A stretch of DNA of 6,662 nt from positions 1 through 6,662 of the forward strand of contig JBBSEC010000160.1 in assembly GCA_038240075.1 (NCBI GenBank), read 5' to 3'. Shown here piece after piece: positions 1 through 3,960 of the stretch. The first letter of the stretch is position 1; each line of letters starts with the position of its first letter. The notes beneath the pieces were generated by a model, which worked only from the letters and a program-made list of their open reading frames with translations, did no database searches and was not told the DNA's origin. The DNA comes from DATBAK01 sp038240075 (lineage in GTDB: Bacteria; Actinomycetota; Acidimicrobiia; IMCC26256; PALSA-610). The translations under genes and the position numbers were made by a program.

Positions 1-320
1 CCCTGCGCCCACGCCTTCGCCATCAGCGGCAACGACTCACAGGCCTTCCCCACCGCGAGACAGACGCGCGCGTCGCGGACCCGTTGCCCGGTCTGGAACT
101 GCACCCACATCGGTGTCGCGCTCGCACCCTCACCCTTCGGGACGCCACGGCGGTGTAACGCGACGAGCATCCGCGCGGCGACGGCTTCGCGACGATCGTT
201 CTCGCGTCGGAGTTCGATGAACGTCTCGCGGATCTCCGCGTCGCACAACAGGCTCGGGTCGAGCCGTTCGAGCTCGTCGGTCGTGAGGGCTGCGGACGTG
301 TCCCAATTGTACACGAACAT
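1..320 (-). CDS. DUF222 / 13E12-repeat family protein, N-terminal part (cut by left window edge)
   Basis: The minus strand is open from ATG at 320 to the window edge, giving about 106 residues that start MFVYNWDTSAALTTDEL. The recognisable part is the block from about residue 45 on: ARMLVALHRRGVPKGEG, then WVQFQTGQRVRDARVCLAVG and KACESLPLMAKAWAQG. This Leu-rich helical pattern with the R(V/W)RDAR core is what I know from the N-terminal DUF222 region of actinobacterial 13E12 proteins, which usually carry an HNH nuclease domain at the C terminus. That domain would lie to the left of position 1, so the nuclease assignment is family knowledge and not seen here. These genes occur in many copies per actinobacterial genome, are often decayed, and their physiological role is unsettled. 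The start is supported by the family-like N-terminal acidic helix. No Shine-Dalgarno is visible. A T-G-T-T-A-T box lies 7 nt before the ATG on the minus strand, so a leaderless transcript is possible but weakly supported. Confidence 0.75.
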   Translation of the reverse strand, partial: MFVYNWDTSAALTTDELERLDPSLLCDAEIRETFIELRRENDRREAVAARMLVALHRRGVPKGEGASATPMWVQFQTGQRVRDARVCLAVGKACESLPLMAKAWAQ

Positions 321-803
321 ACGTTCGATAACAAGCAGAAACCTCAACAACGACGGGCGCGATTGGTCGTGGCAGCCTCGAGCCAAACGTTGCACGGAGC
401 CCGCGGCGACCAGATCCTGAAGAGTCGGGGCGTCGTCTTCGGGGCCGGGCCGGGGCGCGTGACACACGCCGGTTTGCTCGTCACGGAGGCCGTGATCCTC
501 CCGTTACTCGACGCCTGATCGCGGAGGTAGTAGCACCTGATTGGAGCCGTAGTGGTCGGCGCGGGCAGCACAACGATGTCGGCCTGGTGCGACGAGTGCA
601 GGGGGAACGACTGCCTGTTCACGATCACCTTGTTGCGTTCCGCAAGTGCCGGATCGGCGTGGTGGTGCGAACGTGCCGCGCAGGCGAACACCATCACCGC
701 CGCGGCACGAAACGAACCCTTCGGCTTCCCACCGACATAGCGTTGATCGTGCAGAATCGGGCAATCATCGGAACCGGCACGCAATGAGGTTCGCGGCGTT
801 CCC
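321..803. other. Gene-poor stretch between the DUF222 gene and yqgE
   Basis: I see no convincing complete gene here. Codon-position GC bias, obvious elsewhere in the window, is weak, and all frames give low-complexity or Cys/His/Arg-rich products. One plus-frame stretch (about 357-518, stop TGA at 516-518) reads ARLVVAASS, then GDQILKSRGVVF, then VTHAGLLVTEA. This loosely resembles the end of the Rossmann domain of Glu/Leu/Val dehydrogenases (pattern A-K-I-V-V, then D-x-I-L-x-x-x-G, then N-A-G-G), but it lacks their conserved core and is too short, so it is at best a decayed remnant. A 9-bp inverted repeat sits at 672-709. No tRNA-like cloverleaf, direct-repeat array or transposon end was found by eye. 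Confidence 0.6.
672..709. repeat. 9-bp perfect inverted repeat with 20-nt loop
   Basis: CGTGCCGCG (672-680) pairs perfectly with CGCGGCACG (701-709); the loop is 681-700. It lies in the gene-poor stretch, about 95 nt upstream of the yqgE start. There is no T-run on either side, so it does not look like a standard intrinsic terminator. It could be an operator-like palindrome, a structured leader element, or chance in GC-rich DNA. A stem this long is only modestly unlikely by chance when loops of 20 nt are allowed. Confidence 0.4.
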
Positions 804-1400
804 GTGGGTGACTCGACAGAGCCCGCGCATGCGTGTGCGACCATAACGACCGTGCTCCGCGGAAAGCTGTTGGTCGCGACGCCGGCGCTCGTCGACCCGA
901 ACTTCGACCGGACCGTCATCCTCGTGCTCGAACACGACACCGACGGCGGCGCGCTCGGGATCGTGCTCAACCGGCCCACGGCGACACCGATCGCCGAAAC
1001 CGTTCCCGAATGGGCCGGGCTCACCACCGCGCCCGGCGTCGTCTACGTCGGCGGTCCCGTCGGGCTCGGCACGCTCATCGCGCTCGCACGCTCCCGTACG
1101 GCCGAGCCGCCTCCGGGAACCGAACGGGTGGGCGACCATCTGCTCGCGATCGATCTTTCGTCCGATCCGGAGCCGCTGGCCCCGATGGTGGCCGGCCTGC
1201 GCGTGTGGACCGGATACGCGGGCTGGTCGCCGGGCCAACTCGAAGAAGAGATCACGCAAGAGGCGTGGTGGGTCTTCGACGCGCGTGACGACGACGTCGT
1301 CACGACCGCGCCGAACGAGCTCTGGCGTTCGGTGCTCGGACGGCAGCCGGGCACGCTGAGCTGGTTCTCCAACTTCCCGGCCGATCCCGCGCACAACTGA
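804..1400 (+). CDS. yqgE: YqgE/AlgH family (UPF0301) protein
   Basis: The 198-residue product carries the family signatures in order: LLVATPALVDPNFDRTVILV (residues 22-41), then LEHDTDGGALGIVLNRPT (42-59), V-Y-V-G-G-P-V (80-86), and GYAGWSPGQLEEEI (137-150) followed by W-W-V. These are the conserved blocks of UPF0301, a small cytoplasmic alpha/beta fold whose biochemical role is not established. AlgH was linked to alginate regulation in Pseudomonas, but that role should not be carried over here. Length is normal for the family (about 180-200). The start is uncertain. GTG at 804 is the first start codon after the in-frame TGA at 744-746 and has no SD at proper spacing (GAGG at 786-789 is 14 nt away). 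A second in-frame GTG at 852 gives V-L-R-G-K-L-L-V, which matches where homologues usually begin. The gene stands alone on the plus strand and converges on the VOC gene, with 22 nt between the two stops. Confidence 0.93.
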   Translation: MGDSTEPAHACATITTVLRGKLLVATPALVDPNFDRTVILVLEHDTDGGALGIVLNRPTATPIAETVPEWAGLTTAPGVVYVGGPVGLGTLIALARSRTAEPPPGTERVGDHLLAIDLSSDPEPLAPMVAGLRVWTGYAGWSPGQLEEEITQEAWWVFDARDDDVVTTAPNELWRSVLGRQPGTLSWFSNFPADPAHN

Positions 1401-1422
1401 CGCGGACCCGACGACACGGCTG

Positions 1423-1845
1423 CTAGGCCCGCACGATGCCTTCGGGGTCGGCGCCGCGCTCGTCGAGTGTGTAGAAGCGCAGCTGGAGACCGTCGGGGTC
1501 GTCGAACGCGAGCAGATGGCCAATCGGAATCGTCATGACGGGTGCGTGCGCGACGCCGAGCTCGTCGAGGCGCTGCGCCCAATGGTCGACGTCGGCGCGA
1601 CCGCGCAGCATCATCGCGAACGGGTCGAAGCCGGCGATCCCGCGTGCAGCGCCGGGCTCCTCGCGCAGCGCGAGCGACAGCGAGCCTTTCGAGCGGTAGG
1701 ACACACCCCGCACGACTCCCTCGTCGTCGGGCCACTCCATGAGCGGCTCGAGGTCGAACACCCGCTCGTACCACTCGCGGCTGCGCACGAGGTCGGTCAC
1801 CGGGATCTTGATGTGGTGGACGCCGAGGATGTCGCCGGTGCTCAT
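1423..1845 (-). CDS. VOC superfamily (glyoxalase/dioxygenase fold) protein with degenerate metal site
   Basis: This 140-residue protein has the paired beta-alpha-beta-beta-beta modules of the VOC superfamily. The first is VHHIKIPVTDLVRSREWYER (9-28), opening on the canonical H-x-x-x-x-V-x-D-L strand; the second ends in the usual F-D-D-P-D-G-L-Q-L turn (114-122). VOC proteins include glyoxalase I, extradiol dioxygenases, epimerases and metal-free binding or resistance proteins. His11 is present. The position normally occupied by the second-module His (pattern L-D-H) reads F-D-P (Pro75), and the closing Glu of the usual L-E-F-(Y/F) is Arg123 (L-Q-L-R-F-Y). At least two of the four usual ligands are therefore missing, and classical metal-dependent catalysis is unlikely. 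ATG at 1845 is preferred over TTG at 1851 because AGGAG (complement of 1853-1857) lies 7 nt upstream. The start is 2 nt after the hydrolase stop, so the two genes are translationally coupled. Substrate unknown. Confidence 0.9.
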   Translation of the reverse strand: MSTGDILGVHHIKIPVTDLVRSREWYERVFDLEPLMEWPDDEGVVRGVSYRSKGSLSLALREEPGAARGIAGFDPFAMMLRGRADVDHWAQRLDELGVAHAPVMTIPIGHLLAFDDPDGLQLRFYTLDERGADPEGIVRA

Positions 1846-1847
1846 GT

Positions 1848-2705
1848 TCAAACTCCTGGGAAGTGTTCGAGCAACTGGGGCGCGAGGAGCGGCCAGCGTT
1901 CGAAGAGATGGCCGGTGCCGTTCCGCGCGGCCTCACCGCGCTGCTTCCACTCGTCGTCGCCCCAAGGCGGCTCGACGAGCTGCGAGCCCGCGATGAGCTC
2001 GTGCAGCCGCTCCGACGTCGCGCGGGTGTGGTGCGGGTCGCTCGTGCCGCTCCGGAAGACGAGCGTCGGCACCGCGAGCTGCGCGCACTGCGTGTCGGAG
2101 ATGCCCGGCACGGTTGCGTTCGGATCGGGGCAGTAGGCGAGCATCCACCGTTCGAGTGTCGCGATGAACGCACGCGGTTCGAGGTCGAGGAAGCGCGTCC
2201 GGTTCCGGGGATTGCGTTCGAGGACCTCCGCCCACTCGGGGAGCTCAACGACGGCTTCCATGCCGCCCTGCCAGGCGGCGCGGATCGACTCGCCGCAGTA
2301 GTGCGTCGCCAGCAACATCAGCCCGTACACGCCACCCGAGATCCACACCATCGCCAACCCCGTCGCCACCTCGGGATGATTCGCGGCGGTGAGCAGCGAG
2401 ACGCGCGCACCTCCCGAACCACCGAAGATGACGGCGGGCGCCATGTCGAGCGTCGTGAGCAGGCCGGCCAGATGGTCGGACTGCATGTCGGACTCCGACG
2501 CGCTCGTGAAGCACACGTCGGACGCGCCCGTGTTGGGTCGGTCCCAGATCAGCACGCGCTTCCCGTGCGCGGCGAGCGCGGCGGCGAGCTCACGGAGACC
2601 GGGCGTGTCCTTCGAGAAGCGCCCGCCCGGGGTGAGCACCCAGGGGTCCCCTTCACCGACGATCTCGTACGAGATGAGCGTTCCGTCGATCTCGACCGTG
2701 CTCAT
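1848..2705 (-). CDS. Alpha/beta hydrolase
   Basis: The 285-residue product (usual length for a single-domain member) has the expected order of motifs. The N-terminal strands read M-S-T-V-E-I-D-G-T-L-I-S-Y-E. An oxyanion-loop-like L-T-P-G-G-R follows at 24-29, then VLIWDRPNTGASD (51-63), the typical D-x-R-G-x-G-x-S region. The nucleophile elbow is G-G-S-G-G at 95-99 (Ser97). A cap region with many Trp and Leu spans about 125-205, V-F-R-S-G-T-S-D-P follows at 217-224 (Asp223 as probable acid), and G-T-G-H at 263-266 gives the catalytic His. It should be a soluble serine hydrolase acting on an ester, lactone, epoxide or C-C bond; which of these cannot be read from sequence. ATG at 2705 is the only nearby start in frame and overlaps the stop of an 8-codon leader ORF (ATGA), while its own upstream region has no good SD. 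The stop lies 2 nt before the VOC gene. It is divergent from the amidohydrolase. Confidence 0.92.
   Translation of the reverse strand: MSTVEIDGTLISYEIVGEGDPWVLTPGGRFSKDTPGLRELAAALAAHGKRVLIWDRPNTGASDVCFTSASESDMQSDHLAGLLTTLDMAPAVIFGGSGGARVSLLTAANHPEVATGLAMVWISGGVYGLMLLATHYCGESIRAAWQGGMEAVVELPEWAEVLERNPRNRTRFLDLEPRAFIATLERWMLAYCPDPNATVPGISDTQCAQLAVPTLVFRSGTSDPHHTRATSERLHELIAGSQLVEPPWGDDEWKQRGEAARNGTGHLFERWPLLAPQLLEHFPGV
1853..1857 (-). promoter_or_regulatory. Shine-Dalgarno (AGGAG) of the VOC gene, inside the end of the hydrolase gene
   Basis: Minus-strand AGGAG lies 7 nt before ATG 1845 and falls within the last hydrolase codons. It fixes the VOC start at ATG 1845, not the in-frame TTG 1851, and supports coupled translation from one transcript. 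Confidence 0.75.
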
Positions 2706-2728
2706 CGGTGCGCCTGGCTGCCGGGCAT
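2702..2728 (-). CDS. 8-codon leader ORF (MPGSQAHR) overlapping the hydrolase start
   Basis: On the minus strand, ATG at 2728 opens an ORF of eight codons, MPGSQAHR, ending in TGA at 2704-2702. GGAGG (complement of 2735-2739) sits 6 nt upstream, the best Shine-Dalgarno in the window. The stop overlaps the hydrolase ATG in the sequence ATGA, the classical arrangement for termination-reinitiation. The hydrolase frame has no start codon near this GGAGG, so the ribosome site appears to serve the small ORF. The peptide has no obvious regulatory run of codons, so the likely role is translational delivery of ribosomes to the hydrolase, not attenuation. That role is inference; the geometry is read directly. 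Confidence 0.6.
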   Translation of the reverse strand: MPGSQAHR

Positions 2729-2734
2729 GTGCGT

Positions 2735-2739
2735 CCTCC
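2735..2739 (-). promoter_or_regulatory. Strong Shine-Dalgarno (GGAGG) of the leader ORF
   Basis: Plus-strand CCTCC is GGAGG on the minus strand, 6 nt before ATG 2728 and 29 nt before the hydrolase ATG. At that distance it can start the 8-codon leader but not the hydrolase directly, so it decides that translation of this operon begins at the leader. Confidence 0.65.
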
Positions 2740-2746
2740 GTTGGCT

Positions 2747-2752
2747 TATCGT
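2747..2752 (+). promoter_or_regulatory. Candidate -10 box (TATCGT) for leaderless amidohydrolase mRNA
   Basis: TATCGT fits the actinobacterial TAnnnT -10 pattern and ends 7 nt before the A of ATG 2760, so transcription would begin at the start codon. No purine-rich Shine-Dalgarno precedes this ATG, as expected for a leaderless gene. A convincing -35 box is not visible, which is common at such promoters. The box lies in the 54-nt divergent gap between the hydrolase and amidohydrolase starts, so any regulator bound here would touch both units. A 6-bp inverted repeat (CGTCGT 2750-2755 and ACGACG 2763-2768) straddles the predicted start; part of it is coding and it may be chance. Confidence 0.45.
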
Positions 2753-2759
2753 CGTGCGC

Positions 2760-3926
2760 ATGACGACGGATCTCGGTGCAGTCAAGGTGATCGACGCGGA
2801 CACGCACTTGACCGAACGGCACGATCTCTGGACCTCGCGTGCACCCGCGGGCATGAAGGATCGCATGCCGCACGTCGCCGACGTCGACGGCGAAGCGACG
2901 TGGGTGGTCGAGGGGGCGGTGCTCGGCCGCGCCGGTGCCGGTGGTGTCGTCGGCCCCGACCGCGTCAAGGGCCGGTCGTTCGAAGCGCTCTACGAGTGGA
3001 CGATCGACAAGATCCACCCCGGCGCGTACGACCCGGTTGCGCGCCTCGAGGTGATGGACGAGACCGGCATCTGGGCGCAGATCATCTTCCCGAACGTCGT
3101 CGGCCTCGGCGGCCAGGCCCTCGCCCAGGCGATCGAAGACCCCGCCTTGCGCGTGCTGTGCGTCGAGATCTTCAACGACGCGCGCGCCGAGCTCCAGGAC
3201 GAGTCGAACAACCGCCTGCTGCCGATGGCGATCCTGCCCGCGTGGGACATCGACGCGTGCGTGCGCGAAGCGCACCGCACGGCCGGGCTCGGCATGCGAG
3301 GTATCAACCTCACGTCGGACCCGCAGGATCAGGGCGCACCCGATCTCGCGAGCCGCGAGTGGGATCCGCTGTGGGAAGCGTGCAGCGAGCTGCAGATGCC
3401 GGTGCATTTCCACATTGGTGCGAGCCTCACCACGATGACGTTCTTCGGTGAGTACCCGTGGGCGTCGCACAACGACGACATCAAGCTCGCGATCGGCGGA
3501 ACGCTCCTGTTCATCGGGAACGCCAGGATCGTCGTGAACATCATCTGCTCGGGAATGCTCGAGCGCTTCCCCGAGCTCAAGGTCGTCTCCGTCGAGAGCG
3601 GCGCGGGTTGGATCCCGTTCATCCTCGAGGCGCTCGACTACGAGATGTCGGAGAACGCACCGAACGACCGAGCCGCGTTGTCGATGCTGCCGTCGGAGTA
3701 CTTCAAGCGCCAGATGTACGCGACCACGTGGTTCGAGAAGACGAATCTCCCGCAACTCGTGGCTGCGGTGGGCGAAGACAACATCATGTTCGAGACCGAC
3801 TTCCCCCACCCGACGTGCCTCTACCCCGACCCCCTCGGTTCGGCCGCCGAGAACATGAGCGACCTGAGCACGACCGCGCGCGACAAGATCCTCGGCGGCA
3901 ACGCGAAGCAGTTGTACCGCCTCTGA
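2760..3926 (+). CDS. Amidohydrolase-2 family (COG2159-type) TIM-barrel metal-dependent hydrolase/decarboxylase
   Basis: The 388-residue product has the landmarks of the amidohydrolase-2 family in order. The first strand is VIDADTHLTE (10-19), with Asp12, Asp14, His16 and Glu19 as the metal-binding D-x-D-x-H-x-x-E variant. R-L-E-V-M-D-E-T-G-I follows at 95-104, and L-L-P-M-A-I-L-P at 153-160. The strand PVHFHIG (214-220) supplies His216/His218. FPELKVVSVESGAGWIPFIL (270-289) is the signature helix-strand E-S-G-x-G-W segment. MFETDFPHPTCLYPDP (343-358) carries the conserved metal or acid Asp347. Relatives include ACMSD-type decarboxylases and hydrolases of the LigI/gamma-resorcylate group; Actinomycetota encode many uncharacterised members. 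The reaction is hydrolysis or non-oxidative decarboxylation; the substrate is not deducible. ATG 2760 is chosen over GTG 2754 because a -10-like box sits 7 nt before it. It is divergent from the hydrolase-VOC operon and convergent with the peptidase, and its stop lies inside a strong hairpin. Confidence 0.93.
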   Translation: MTTDLGAVKVIDADTHLTERHDLWTSRAPAGMKDRMPHVADVDGEATWVVEGAVLGRAGAGGVVGPDRVKGRSFEALYEWTIDKIHPGAYDPVARLEVMDETGIWAQIIFPNVVGLGGQALAQAIEDPALRVLCVEIFNDARAELQDESNNRLLPMAILPAWDIDACVREAHRTAGLGMRGINLTSDPQDQGAPDLASREWDPLWEACSELQMPVHFHIGASLTTMTFFGEYPWASHNDDIKLAIGGTLLFIGNARIVVNIICSGMLERFPELKVVSVESGAGWIPFILEALDYEMSENAPNDRAALSMLPSEYFKRQMYATTWFEKTNLPQLVAAVGEDNIMFETDFPHPTCLYPDPLGSAAENMSDLSTTARDKILGGNAKQLYRL

Positions 3927-3956
3927 CGGCCGCCGTGCTGGCGGCCGTCAGAGGCG
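3918..3956. terminator. Bidirectional terminator-like hairpin, 17-bp perfect stem, 5-nt loop
   Basis: The left arm at 3918-3934 (CGCCTCTGACGGCCGCC) is the exact reverse complement of the right arm at 3940-3956; the loop is GTGCT (3935-3939). The stem begins inside the last two codons of the amidohydrolase, contains its TGA stop (3924-3926), and ends 4 nt beyond the peptidase stop codon on the other strand. The two genes converge, so one very GC-rich hairpin can serve both. There is no T-run on either side, as is frequent for actinobacterial terminators. Assignment as a terminator rests on position and stem strength. Confidence 0.8.
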
Positions 3957-3960
3957 TCGA

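Noticed and set aside
552..740. 62-codon plus-strand ORF with GTG start and Cys pairs (WCDECRGNDC)
   Set aside because: A GGAG lies 5 nt upstream, but the codon bias is not like neighbouring genes and the Cys pattern matches no zinc-binding motif I know.
784..846. 20-codon ORF ending 5 nt before the alternative yqgE start at 852
   Set aside because: It looks like a second leader ORF, but it has no good Shine-Dalgarno and overlaps the longer yqgE frame; likely chance.
344..1027. Minus-strand open frame covering the gene-poor stretch and the start of yqgE
   Set aside because: Composition is erratic, no motif is recognisable, and half of it is antisense to yqgE.
1043..2248. Minus-strand open frame of about 400 codons across yqgE, VOC and hydrolase genes
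   Set aside because: Ser/Arg-rich shadow in a different frame from three genes with clear domain matches.
1863..2753. In-frame upstream extension of the amidohydrolase on the plus strand
   Set aside because: The open frame continues back through the opposite-strand hydrolase, but that part is Arg/Glu-rich shadow sequence; family homology begins at VIDADTH just after ATG 2760.
2750..2768. Inverted repeat CGTCGT/ACGACG around the amidohydrolase start as an operator
   Set aside because: Only 6-bp arms with simple repeats, and one arm is the codons for Thr-Thr-Asp; not enough to call a regulator site.
2706..3809. Upstream extension of the hydrolase frame on the minus strand
   Set aside because: It runs opposite the amidohydrolase and shows no hydrolase-like sequence; the domain begins at ATG 2705.
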